From Xanthostigma xanthostigma (taxonomy: Eukaryota; Arthropoda; Insecta; Raphidioptera; Raphidiidae): a stretch of DNA of 64,000 nt. Below the pieces are notes generated by a model. It searched no databases, was not told where the DNA came from, and saw only the letters and a program-made list of their open reading frames with translations. The stretch covers positions 43,514,192-43,578,191 of the forward strand of contig OY754464.1 of the NCBI GenBank assembly GCA_963575645.1, written 5' to 3'. Each line of letters starts with the position of its first letter. The stretch's first letter is position 1. The position numbers and the translations under genes were made by a program. This document shows, in pieces, positions 44,675 through 54,390 of this stretch.

Positions 44675-45094
44675 ACAAATATCGTTTTATTTTAATTTAT
44701 ATAATTATATAACATATTTAATAATGACAAACACGTTATGCAGTGATTTTATAAAATAAAAAATATTTCCTAAGGACATCTACCAAAACGTTTCCAGCCT
44801 AGGCCTAGTAGAATCCATATCGGAAAGTAGTGTGCGTCGTAATCAAATAATCTTCCATACACGTCATGGCTTTTCTTCATTGCCACAACGCGTTGAGATC
44901 GAATAGCATGTCAGCCACGACACGAATTTCGCTATTTGGTCTTTCTGTGATTGCCACAACGCGTCGTGCGCGTTTTTATTAGAGCCATAACACGAATTTC
45001 GCGATGTGGATGTTTTACTGTGACCACAACGCGTTGTGAGCTATTTTTTCGCTCACTGAGCGTTTTCGATCTTTGAGCGTAACATAGATAAAGA

Positions 45095-45340
45095 ATAGGG
45101 GTTGGTGGTAGAACGGTGAAAATTTAGGGTTGTAAATATTTTTTAATGGCAAATCATAAAGAAATAAAAAAAAACATTTTTTCCAAAAAATAAAAAAAAA
45201 AATTCGGGGGAGGCCCACCCTTATCACTTAGATATAACAAATAGCCTATGACCTATTCTCAGACCTACCAAGTATACACAAAAAATTTCATAAAAATCGG
45301 TTAAGCCGTTTTGGAGGACTTCGATAACAAACACTGTTTA
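45095..45340 (+). repeat. Dispersed 'GGTTGGTGGTAGAAC' repeat, copy 3 (3' part)
   Basis: From 'aataggggttggtggtag' to 'aacaaacactgtttattt', about 90% identical to the 3' part of copy 2. Confidence 0.75.
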
Positions 45341-45344
45341 TTTA

Positions 45345-45605
45345 TTAAAAAGTTTTTTGGGGGAAAGTCGACGCATGCGCAGAAGACACATATTTCATAA
45401 AGTTGTTTGTATATAATAATGATATAATTACTTTTCATAACGGTTTATTATTCTACCTACTTTACAAGAGTTTTGTAAATTTTTTTGGAAAAATCTGCGC
45501 ATGCGCAATGGGATTTATGCCATCGTTGTTTTTTTATATCGTAATGAGTACTTTTTATGATGATTTATTATTCTATTTTATAAGAAAGTATTTTGGGTGT
45601 TTTTA
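45345..45605 (-). repeat. GCGCATGCGC satellite, two monomers
   Basis: Cores 'gacgcatgcgcagaag' and 'tctgcgcatgcgcaat' about 130 bp apart, with 'cataacggtttattattcta' between. Confidence 0.75.
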
Positions 45606-45639
45606 TGTAATAAATTTGGTAAAATTTTACTGAATTAAC

Positions 45640-45815
45640 GCTTCCGATTTTGGAGTTTCGGGGAACTTTCATATAACAGGGTGGTGTCGATACGATGGCG
45701 CTTTTTTTTTGCGCAGTGAAAAGGGGATGGCGTTTTGGGGGAGTTCCTTAAAACAACGAAACGGGGTGGTTTTTGCTTCTTAAAATTCGCCAAAATCGGA
45801 AGTGTTAATTTAGTA
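45640..45815. repeat. Small inverted repeat 'AACGCTTCCGATTTTGG'
   Basis: 'gaattaacgcttccgatttt' (about 45643) and its inverse near 45790-45812, around a GC-richer unique centre. Confidence 0.6.
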
Positions 45816-45859
45816 AATTGTTACCATAAATTTTGTAGAATTTTCCAATATCACATCCG

Positions 45860-46234
45860 GGTGAAATTAATAAACTATTGAACTTATTAAATGTTTTTTT
45901 ATTCATTTTATTACGTTAATAAAATTCTAAAGTAAGTTTAGCTAAAAGTTAACACGATATTCATTGACTGTTAGGCGGTACGAAGTATGCCATGTCAGCT
46001 AGTATATTATAAAAAAAATCGTTTAAAGTGAAAATAATATTTGAATGTTTGTACAGATGCACAGGTAAATCACAACTTCCATACACCGTTTTAGTCACGT
46101 GTATACGAGTTATCGATCAAAAAACTCTGATATCATCAAAAAGTAAGTGAAATTAACATAATATTTTTTTCATTGTTTGAAAATTTTTATTTGTTGGGAC
46201 ATTTTTTTCATTTATTTTGATACATAGGTATGAG
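45860..46234. other. No gene recognised
   Basis: AT-rich; contains 'aacacgatattcattgactgtt' type unique sequence only. Confidence 0.35.
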
Positions 46235-46397
46235 AAAAAAATAACAATTTTTTGAAAACTATTGAAAGATATTAATATATCTTTCAATAGTTTTCAAAAA
46301 ATTGTTATTTTTATAAATTTTTATTTTTTATAAATTTTTATAAATTAAAGATGCAAAACTGTTATTAATATAACAGTTTTGCATCTTTAATTTATAG
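46235..46397. repeat. Two consecutive perfect hairpins
   Basis: Hairpin 1 (46235-46310) has arms 'aataacaattttttgaaaac' plus 'tattgaaagatat'. Hairpin 2 (46339-46396) has arms 'tataaattaaagatgcaaaa' plus 'ctgttat'. Both turn on the same tetranucleotide TAAT within ATTAATAT. No mismatch is seen in the inner 27-35 bp. Confidence 0.9.
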
Positions 46398-46715
46398 AAA
46401 AATAGCGACCCGAAGGGCTGTTCTTCTGCACCTCAGATCTGTATCAGCACAGCGATTTTTGAAAAATATGCTAAACATGTTTACATAGCTTATAGTCTAT
46501 TATTAAAAAAAATGATATTATGTACTTCATTTCTTTGAAAAAAGCATTTTGTGAATGTTTTACGACTCATGAAAAAAATATTTTGGTTGAAATATACAAG
46601 AAATCGCTAAGAAAACTTCAGCAATAAAGTTATTACCATCAGGTATTTATATTTAAAATTGGCTGCCGGGTGTAGAAATTGCAACGGGAGTGCAATATTT
46701 CATCCGAATACGTAG

Positions 46716-47354
46716 GTACGTCAAGTTAGATTGCCCATGACAGATTTTTGAATTTTTTTATGCCAATCGTTAGTGCTTCGTTAGTGCTGCTAAATCCCAA
46801 AATTATTTCGTTAGTGCTCAAAAAATGTCAAAGTAATGAACACGGGTACCGATACCTATTTTGGACTTTTATTTATGTCATTCGTTAGTGCTTCGTTAGT
46901 GCTGTAAAACCCCAAAATTTCGTCGTTAGTGCTCGAAAAATGTCAAAGTTATAAACATTTATTATAAGAACAATTTTACTTAGCGTAAAGTCAGATTGCC
47001 CACGAAGGATTTTTGAATATTTTTTATGCCAATCGTTAGTGCTTTGTTAGTGCTGCTTAGGTCCAAAATTGTTCCGTTAGTGCTCAAAAAATGTCCACAA
47101 CTTTGACATTTTTTGAGCACTAACGGAACAATTTTGAGGTTTAGCAGCACTAACGATTGGCATAAACAAATATTCAAAAATACATTTTTATGTGGGTAAT
47201 CTAACTTGACGTCAAGTAAGTTTGCCCACATAAAAATGTCCACAACTTTGACATTTTTTGAGCACTAACGAAATAATTTTAGAACTAAGCAGCACTAACG
47301 ATTGGCATAAAAAAATATTCAAAAATCTGTCTTGGGCAATCTAACTTGACGTAC
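46716..47354. mobile_element. Fold-back built of repeated GTTAGTGCT units
   Basis: Ends GTACGTCAAGTTAGATTGCC and its inverse. Inside are three direct and two inverted copies of a ~110-bp module carrying 'atgccaatcgttagtgct', 'cgttagtgctcaaaaaatgt' and 'caactttgacat'. The orientation switches at about 47098. CATCCGAATA is repeated outside at 46701-46710 and 47357-47366, close to but not abutting the ends. Confidence 0.75.
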
Positions 47355-47366
47355 GTCATCCGAATA

Positions 47367-48450
47367 GACAATTTTTAAACAATCTAAATTAACGGCGGTA
47401 GATTTCAAAATGACGACCTAAATAATCTTTACGTACAGGAGAGACGACTATCATTATAGAGAAAAATGCTTAGTTAAAGTTGTATTTGAACTTAAAAAAT
47501 ACATAACGTTGAAATATTAAATAAAAACAATTTTAAATTGTTACGGAAATAAACCCATTCCGGAATGTTACAGTCTGAAAAAATAATGCAAATCAACATA
47601 TCAAAACTAATTAATACCTACCATGTTTATTGAACTCTTCCGAGCTAAGCATGGTCGCCAGATATTAAACTGAGTAATGCTTCTCTGATTCATTTGGGGG
47701 CAGGGGTTCCCGATTTTATTATTTTCTTTTATATAGGAGGTCCGCTGCAGCATAATATGTCTATCTTTAATAGGTCATCTACAAATCCGAGTGAAGGCGG
47801 ACTGGACTGCTAATAATAGGTATAAGAACCAAGTGAAATTTTAAAAATAATTTAATGACATATTTCCCTTTGATCAATATCTGATCAGTTAACATATAAA
47901 AATCGACTAACTTTTGTGTAATACAATACTTTTGAAGTAATATTATCTATTATTGAACAAATTTACGTAAAACCCCCGAAATTGTGTCAGATCGAGATAT
48001 AATATAATATGCTCAATGACATTCATTTTTCGTGTGTGGTCATTCGTAAAGAAAACAAGCTATTGTCCCGTTGTTGCTAAATGTTACAGGAGAAACATAT
48101 TTTGTGGATAGTCGACAGTCGGTTACACCGCTCAAAAGAGAAACTATTAAAGCTGTTTTATTTCTTATGTTAGGTAAAAATGTTATTTACTTTTAAAGAT
48201 CACTATTGTGTCGAACAACCCACTGCTGTTAAATCATAACTTCAAGAAATACCTGACCAAATACAGGAGGGACTTTAGTCACAGTACACTGTGCCTTAGA
48301 GACTATACTTTTACAGCTATAAATTCTGAACAAGTGACATAAGTACACAAAGTATACTAGCATCACAGTACGGAACATTACTGCGTTATTTGACGAATAG
48401 GGCATGATGACAGATTTTGGAATCCCATTCTATAATGTGGATACAAGTCT
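47367..48450. other. No gene recognised
   Basis: Mostly unique-looking AT-rich DNA with no repeated or coding sections I can support. Confidence 0.35.
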
Positions 48451-48680
48451 ACTATTCTACTAATCTACATAAATGATTTGCCAAAATGTTGCAACCAGGG
48501 CGAAGATATCTTCCTCTTTGCGGACGATACTGCACTGATATATTCTGCACATAGAACAAAACTAATACATGGAAATATAAACAGCTCTTTAATAACTCTA
48601 CAACATTGGTTTGATATTAATGGCCTTAAACTAAATATTGATAAAACCCAAACTATAAAATTCAGTAATATATAGGAGCA
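48450..48680 (+). pseudogene. LINE reverse transcriptase fragment
   Basis: Reads INDLPKCCNQGEDIFLFADD then TALIYSA, the RT catalytic box of a CR1/jockey-type LINE, followed by LQHWFDINGLKLNIDKTQ. About 75 residues only; ends at a stop at 48673. It abuts the Penelope-like fragment below. Confidence 0.75.
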
Positions 48681-48764
48681 AACTCCACAGATTTAAATTT
48701 ACCCGATTTTAAGAACATTACAGTATCGCAATCAATTAAATTTTCAGGAATAAATCTGGAAAAA

Positions 48765-49550
48765 TCCGAAAGTTAACTGTATCATGTAGGAAAATTTGGA
48801 TCATTTCACTTATGTTTCTTTTAACATTAAAGTCAATTTATACAAAATTAAAAGACAAAACAGATAAAAACAAGCATTCTAATGTTATATATAATGTGCC
48901 ATGTTCATGTGGGAAAACTTATATTGGTCAAACTTCGCAATATCTTAAAAAAGGCTAATGCAACACTCGTCAGATTATAAATATCCAATTTTAAAAAAAA
49001 GAAAAGACAGCGTTAGCAACACACCATTTTGAAAAAATCATAATTTAAATTTTGAAGAGACTTCAATTCTAGACACTGAACCAAATTACTTTAAAAGAAA
49101 CATAAGTGAAATGATCCAAATTTTCCTACATGATAGAGTTAACTTTCGGACCGATACTCAAAGTAACGTCTATAATAATTTATTAAATCTTTATAAAGAA
49201 AAAATCATACAAAATTAATGTCTAAAAAATTTGGCCCCTTAAAAATAATAGTCTCCTATAGGTTATCAAATTACTGAAAATTTAAATTCATAGTAAATAA
49301 CGAATTAGTGTTGTTTAGAATTTTTTGTTTAATTTTGATAATAAAAAAAAAATTAGAGATTTTTTCCAAAGTGGAAAATAAATATAATTTTTATGTTAAA
49401 CTTTATTTTCTAATATTAAAAATTGTTTTTTGGTAATGTATAATTGTTATTTAAATTTGTTTTGTAAATAATAATTTTGTAATATCCATTCTTACAGAGC
49501 TTTGAAAAAGTCAAAAATTCTGATGAAACGTTAGCAATAAAAAGAAAAGA
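48765..49550 (+). mobile_element. Penelope-like 3' fragment with a 60-bp inverted duplication
   Basis: A 60-bp inverse copy of 49091-49150 lies at 48765-48825, in front of the GIY-YIG coding piece. The tail contains 'gaaaaagtcaaaaattctga' followed by 'tgaaacgttagcaat' (about 49505-49540), the usual stem-loop plus GAAACG wording of such ends. The RT is missing. Confidence 0.7.
48842..49218 (+). pseudogene. GIY-YIG endonuclease domain of a Penelope-like element
   Basis: Reads KLKDKTDKNKHSNVIYNVPC then SCGKTYIGQTSQYLKK (GIY-YIG core with its Cys pair), a stop near 48958, a frameshift, then TALATHHFEKNHNLNFEETS and a C-terminal part rich in Asn, ending with KEKIIQN at 49218. The conserved His and Glu region (HHFEKNH) is kept. 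The copy is diverged from the pair at 29-32 kb and represents another family. Confidence 0.75.
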
Positions 49551-49974
49551 ATTATACCTATGTGTCAGCATTCCCGTTATTCATAATTATTTAAAATAAA
49601 TATTGCGGACTTTAAATGGAAAATAATAGTATAATTTCTATATGATAGATAGATGTGCAATTCAAAATCTTTGTTTGAGAATAAATATATATTAAAGTAA
49701 TGGATCAGAAGAAATTTATTGAGGTTATGTTTGTTTTGGTCTTAGTTGTCATTCTTGTTAAGGATCAATTTCAATAGACTTCTTATTCTCCTTTCAGCTG
49801 CCTAATGATATGGAAAACTATATGCAGTATCATTTGATGGGGTCGGTATCACAAGTGCGTATGAACCCAGGATGTATTCCTAAAAAATCGCATGCCAGTA
49901 AGACAGAAAAAACAAATTATACGACCATACTTAAGAAGCGAAAGATGATGGCTCTTAAAGAATGTAAAAATTGG

Positions 49975-50070
49975 TCAAGTGTGAGTCCGACTCGCACACG
50001 AAGGGTTCCGTAAACTATGCACTTTTTAAATACTTTTATAAAAGAAACTAAGAGACGCGCGCTATCCCTA
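49975..50070 (+). repeat. Composite interspersed element, GTGTGAGTCCGACTC end only
   Basis: GTGTGAGTCCGACTCGCAC followed by 'acgaagggttccgta' and 'actttttaaatacttttata', as at 16400-16490 and 56737-56830. Confidence 0.75.
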
Positions 50071-50159
50071 TCGTGGGATTGAATAAACTTGTCGTGGTGG
50101 TAGGGCTTAACGTCTTAGCTGAGAACCGTCATGGTTCGAGGCAAAAGCGGACTAAGAAG

Positions 50160-50325
50160 CAATCCCAAAGGTAATGCCATCTCGACTTTGGCTGCTTACA
50201 CCAGCATGAAGGGATAGACAAGCCAAAAGAACCGGGTAATTCCATCTCGACTTTGGCTGCTTAATAGCAGCCTGAAGGGATAGATAAACCTAACAACAAG
50301 GTAATGCTACCTCGACTTTGGTTTG
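50160..50325. repeat. Three ~60-bp tandem units 'CTCGACTTTGGCTGCTTA'
   Basis: Units at about 50165, 50230 and 50293 share 'ggtaatgccatctcgacttt' (variants) and, in two of them, 'gaagggatagacaagcc' / 'gaagggatagataaacc'. The third joins LINE ORF2 coding sequence at about 50325 on the minus strand. Confidence 0.75.
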
Positions 50326-50446
50326 TTTCCGATATAGCTGCAATTTTTATTTTATTATCTTTTAATAGGATTTCTAAATTTGCCTTACTAGTTATGATAG
50401 ATCTACTATTCCACTGTAGTATATTTATTGTTTTGTTATGATCCAT
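50325..50446 (-). pseudogene. LINE ORF2 start (endonuclease N-terminus), truncated
   Basis: MDHNKTINILQWNSRSIITS then KANLEILLKDNKIKIAAISE: the QWN motif and the (S/Q)ET catalytic Glu of APE-type endonucleases. After ISET the frame enters tandem repeat DNA. It overlaps the ORF1 stop by 11 bp in a different frame. Confidence 0.8.
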
Positions 50447-52016
50447 GATTATTGTTATTGTAATTAAATATCTCTCTAATTTGTTCTCTGAGTAAAAACT
50501 TGTGATTTATTGATGCTGAGTGCGGATATTGTTGACATAGACTGGTTATCGAGTCAACGAGAGAGTTAATAAGACCTTCTAGGGTCGTATTGTCTTCTGG
50601 TCTATAGGGGTTGAAAGTGATTACAGGTGTTTTTTGACGAAAAGGGTCATACATTCTGGGTTGCAGTTTGGGAGATTCGTATTGAGTTTCTCGCTTATTT
50701 AATTTTTTTCTATTATTACTGAAATTATTGTTATTTATTGTTGAATTTTGTGGAGCCCAAAATTTTTTATTTTGATTTGCCGGACCAATAGGAAGGCTGT
50801 TTTTATGAGGAGCTATCTGATTTAACGGTTCTATTTGTGAATTTACACTTTGTCTATTATTTTCATTTAAAAATGGAAACTGTTGCTCGTCATTAATATC
50901 AGATGACATTAAAGCATTAGCATACGAGTTTTTTACCATGTTGGTAGCTTCGGAGAATGTAACATTTGAAGTTATCATTTTTTGTTTAATAATTTTTTGA
51001 TTTTCGAATTCCGGACAGGTACGATCGGTGGCCAAATGTTGACCCCGGCAATGAATGCATTGCGTTATATCGTTGTCACACTCATTTTTTGGGTGCTGCT
51101 CACCGCATCGCGTACATCTGACATGACCGCGGCATTGGTTCTGCATATGGCCGTATCTAAGGCATTTAAAGCATTGAACCACTCTTGGAATAAATTGGTT
51201 AACTTCACAAATAGTCCCGTCTAATTTTATAGAATTAGGGAGGTACTGAGAAGCAAATGTAATAATTATTGTCTGGGTATTAACAATTCTATCTTCCACC
51301 TTTCTAGTCATACGTTTTATTTTGTAAATTTCACAGGGAGAGATAATATTTTGCATCAAATATTTTGTTTCCAAAACGGAATCAACGTATTTAACAACGC
51401 CAGTTTTAAATATCAGGTGATTAGGAATATAACAGTTTAAATTTAATTCGTTAAATATATTACTACTTATAATATAGTTTGCATCACTTTTACTAGACAA
51501 CTCGATTTTTATTCTGTTTTTACCAATACTTTTAATGTTCGTTATAGAATTGTTAAGCCTAGGGAGTTTTGTATGCAAATGTCTACCTATAAACATTGGG
51601 TGAGTTTTCCCTACATTTTTATCTTTACTTTCTACAAAAATGTAGTAAGGCCCTTGATCGTTTTCTCTGAATTTAAATTTTATCTCATTATTTTTATTGT
51701 TATTGATTTGCGTATTTTGAAGAATATTATCATTTTTAGAGATAACTGAATCTTTGTTGGAATTATTTGAAGTTACTATTTCGCTATTAATAGAATTACG
51801 TGAAGTAGACGGAAGCGATTCATCTGCACCGCTTTTAGAATGAACGCAACTAGAGGCTTGCGAGTTTAAATCAGAATAGTCCATGTCATCTTCGTCACTT
51901 GCAATGCTAGTTAACTGATCATTTGATTTTGAATTTAGATTTTCGACAATATTTTCTTTAATTTTTATTTCTTTATCTTTATTTATTGATTTACGTTTAT
52001 TTCTCGACCTTTTCAT
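50436..52016 (-). CDS. LINE ORF1 (gag-like nucleic-acid-binding protein), intact, 526 aa
   Basis: Starts MKRSRNKRKSINKDKEIKIK; the first 150 residues are polar and probably disordered. Residues about 110-270 are a conserved gag-like region. Three zinc knuckles follow at about 285-345: CFKCLRYGHMQNQC, CTRCGEQHPKNEC and CIHCRGQHLATDRTC. Then comes the FSEATNMVKNSYANAL segment and an Asn/Gln-rich tail. The order is that of I- and jockey-type ORF1 proteins, which coat element RNA. The start is the first ATG after the 5' UTR. The stop overlaps the ORF2 start (ATGGATCATAA, 50436-50446), suggesting coupled or reinitiated translation. No frame break is visible, so the copy is young or selected until recently. 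Confidence 0.85.
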   Translation of the reverse strand: MKRSRNKRKSINKDKEIKIKENIVENLNSKSNDQLTSIASDEDDMDYSDLNSQASSCVHSKSGADESLPSTSRNSINSEIVTSNNSNKDSVISKNDNILQNTQINNNKNNEIKFKFRENDQGPYYIFVESKDKNVGKTHPMFIGRHLHTKLPRLNNSITNIKSIGKNRIKIELSSKSDANYIISSNIFNELNLNCYIPNHLIFKTGVVKYVDSVLETKYLMQNIISPCEIYKIKRMTRKVEDRIVNTQTIIITFASQYLPNSIKLDGTICEVNQFIPRVVQCFKCLRYGHMQNQCRGHVRCTRCGEQHPKNECDNDITQCIHCRGQHLATDRTCPEFENQKIIKQKMITSNVTFSEATNMVKNSYANALMSSDINDEQQFPFLNENNRQSVNSQIEPLNQIAPHKNSLPIGPANQNKKFWAPQNSTINNNNFSNNRKKLNKRETQYESPKLQPRMYDPFRQKTPVITFNPYRPEDNTTLEGLINSLVDSITSLCQQYPHSASINHKFLLREQIREIFNYNNNNHGS

Positions 52017-52074
52017 TTTAACTTCAAGTGAATTAAATACCTTATCTTGAATTCTTCTATTCCGTTATTTCATT

Positions 52075-52098
52075 CCCTCAGGAGTGTCATCCTGAGGG
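52075..52098 (-). promoter_or_regulatory. Hairpin in LINE 5' UTR
   Basis: CCCTCAGGA / TCCTGAGGG, 9-bp perfect stem with a 6-base loop, about 60 bp before the ORF1 start codon. It may affect translation or ribonucleoprotein assembly. Confidence 0.5.
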
Positions 52099-52257
52099 CT
52101 TTTTGTTACCTTTCTCAAATGAAATTTTATGCTGTTCTCCCCATCTTGGAGAGGGGGAGTAAAATTCGCCCCTCCGAAGTTTGTTGACATACACTGCCTG
52201 ACACTTTTTGCACTTAAATATTATATTTAATTATAAACCGAAATAAATTAGTGATTT

Positions 52258-52330
52258 TCAAAAAAAAAAAAAAATAAATAAATAAATAAATAAAAAGAAA
52301 AAAGGGGAAAAAGAAAAAAAAAGACAAAAC
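52258..52330 (+). repeat. A-rich tract with (AAAT)n
   Basis: Poly-A, then (AAAT)n, then A/G-rich. It could be the tail of an otherwise unseen plus-strand retroelement or simple sequence at the 5' end of the minus-strand LINE. Confidence 0.7.
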
Positions 52331-53149
52331 AAAATTATAATTCTTTACATTAGGAATTTAGATTTTTATAACCACAATATAATATAGAAAAAAAAACAGA
52401 AAAAAAAACGACTTTTAATCGAAAACTATCAATTCACGTTTTGACAAAATCGCACGACTGCACTCTATCAAAGTTAGAATGAAGAATAATGTACCCTATA
52501 GATATATTGTTATTATTTAGATATTCGTTAAAGTTATAATTTACTCAATTATTTGTTCTTTTTATTTTATTTATATATATTTAGAACCTATTAAAGATCT
52601 CTCAGATTTTGACATTTTGTAATTTGTTTTTCACATTTGACTACATTGTTTATATACGTAACCAAGGCAACTATGTATAATCATCCCATGGCCCGTTATG
52701 TTGTACGAAGTTTTTATCAAAAAAAACCCCCTATTTCAGTCCCCGGGGAGAAAATAAAAAATCTGGCTCCGTTAGGATCTGTCCCGTGTCTTATACTATA
52801 AGTGTGCCAAATTTCAACTTTCTATGTCTACTGGGGCCTTCTGGAGGCTCTGGAAAGACAGACATCCGGACACACAATAGGTAATTATATATGTAGATAT
52901 TGTTTTTTCAAACTATATTAGCTGTCAAAAATAATAAAATAAAATAAATAATACTGAACACATTTTAGGGAATTTAAATAGGGTTATGGTCTGATAGTAA
53001 ACAAAGTGAATAAAATATAATCCAAGGCAATCCGACCAAAATTGCGATCTGTAGAGTCGTGACGTACATACGTACAGACCAACCGACAACTGCTGTTTGT
53101 GATTATCAATTACAATTTTAATAGTATTTATGAACTCGAATTGATTTAT
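52331..53149. other. No gene recognised
   Basis: Near 52750-52880, 'ctggctccgttaggatctgt', 'ccaaatttcaactttctatg' and 'gacagacatccggacacaca' are typical wording of dispersed insect repeats. No coding signal. Confidence 0.4.
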
Positions 53150-53590
53150 AATTGCGTTTTGAAATGTTTTGGAGTCGGTGTCAGCCAAAATGAAATCTAT
53201 TCCGAGAAGTACACCGACTCCAAAACATTTCAATACGCAATTTTTTTTTATTTTTTAGTGTGAAGTCGGTAAAATTTTTTTGTTAGAAATATTTTATTTT
53301 TCTCTTTTTAGTGTTAATCTAACACTAAAAATCGGTGAACATACATATAAAACATTATGCGTGCCTTTGAAATTTGAGAGTTTCCCTCGATTTCTCCGGA
53401 TTCCACCATCAGATCCTGACTTGGTTCCGATGGGACCACCTCTGAGGTGCACTCTTTCGAATAAAAAAAATTTGAAAGTCGGTCCATAATTGACGGAGAA
53501 ATCGGTGAACATACATAAAAAAAATAAAAAATATATACAGACGAACATAGAACCTCCTCCTTTTTGTTGAAGTCGGTTAAAAATGGTTCT
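53150..53590 (-). repeat. 'AACCGACTTC' dispersed family with a 32-bp inverted repeat
   Basis: An inverted repeat (53150-53181 and 53210-53241; 'ttttggagtcggtgt') is followed by 'cctgacttggttccgatggg', 'gtgcactctttcgaataaaa', 'gaacatacataaaaaa' and 'gaacctcctcc...gaagtcggtt'. The right part is an inverse relative of 22590-22983. Very common in Lepidoptera. Confidence 0.7.
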
Positions 53591-53754
53591 GTTTTATAGA
53601 TTAGAATCTCCTCTTTTCAAAAAGCTTCAATTTGAATGGATTCCGTGTGAAATTAACTTAGATATAACCTCTTATATGAACGAAAGTCAGCTCTGATGCA
53701 CAAAGCGATAATAAAGCACATACCGCTAGTTTAGCGGTATGTGCAATAAATCTA

Positions 53755-53945
53755 TACTAATATTATAAAGAGAGAGAGAGCAAATTTTGTGAGTTAAACC
53801 GGAAACCGAGAATACATATTAACAGAAAGTGTATTATTACATTATGTCAAATGTCAGTATTTTTGAAGTTGAAATGGTCCTGTCGTCAAACTGGCTAAAA
53901 TTTTAATCACAAGTAATTTCTTTTAAACTCTATTTCAATAAACGT
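53755..53945 (+). repeat. 'ATACTAATATTATAAAGAG' dispersed repeat
   Basis: 'ctatactaatattataaagagagag' followed by 'catattaacagaaagtgtat' and 'aaatgtcagtatttttgaag', the last also near 17040-17075. Non-coding. Confidence 0.5.
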
Positions 53946-53974
53946 AGACCGACAACGCATTACAGTCTCTTTTA

Positions 53975-54390
53975 TTCCCTTATGGAATATGAAATTTTGG
54001 TTTGGGGAGAGGCACAGGTCGTTCAAAGAATTTTTATACTGCAAAAAGCTGCTGTCCGTATTCAGGCGGGTGTGTATACGAGCATTGTCGACCCCTTTTT
54101 AAACAATTAAAATAAAGACTTTCTTTAGTGCCTAAATTTTTCACTGTTTAATTTATGCTAAAGAGCATTACAGTAGTTAAATAGTATGGACACAAATTCA
54201 AAGCTACACACATTTATAACACAAGAAATAAGGATTGCTTAGTTTTGCCTCTACACAAAAAAGTTTTAAATATTCCGCATTGAAATTTTTTAATAAGCTC
54301 CTAGTCATTTACAAAAATTTTAAAAACAAATAAAATTGCTTATTAACAGTAAATGCTATTATAACATAGAGGAATTGTCTGACTCTCGAT
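53975..54390 (+). pseudogene. LINE reverse transcriptase C-terminal fragment
   Basis: Broken frames give MEYEILVWGEAQ, IFILQKAAVRIQAGVYTS and later HNTRNKDCLVLPLHKK-like wording (about 54215-54265) and FFNKLL. This is the C-terminal region of CR1/jockey-type RTs. Many frameshifts; old. Confidence 0.6.

Larger units (their letters stand above)
43127..45084. mobile_element. Fold-back element with 223-bp inverted repeats rich in ACGCGTTGTG
   Basis: Arms 43127-43349 and 44862-45084 start TGTTACGCTCAAAGATCG and are about 98% identical. Each has three or four CACAACGCGTTGTGG-type palindromes. The candidate target duplication is TAGA (43123-43126 and 45085-45088). Its interior contains a 32-bp tandem repeat and a complete hAT insertion. 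No transposase of its own. Confidence 0.8.
50325..52250 (-). mobile_element. 5' half of an I/jockey-type LINE with intact ORF1
   Basis: Minus strand: a ~235-bp 5' UTR (52017 to about 52250) with a strong hairpin, a full ORF1 (526 aa) and the first ~40 codons of ORF2. ORF2 homology ends abruptly at about 50325 in tandem repeats. As in the element at 25960, the 5' side is kept and the 3' side lost, the reverse of normal LINE truncation. Confidence 0.8.

Noticed and set aside
50100-50200. tRNA-like A/B boxes (TTAGCTGAGA, GGTTCGAGGC)
   Set aside because: The boxes are only about 10 bp apart and no cloverleaf can be drawn.
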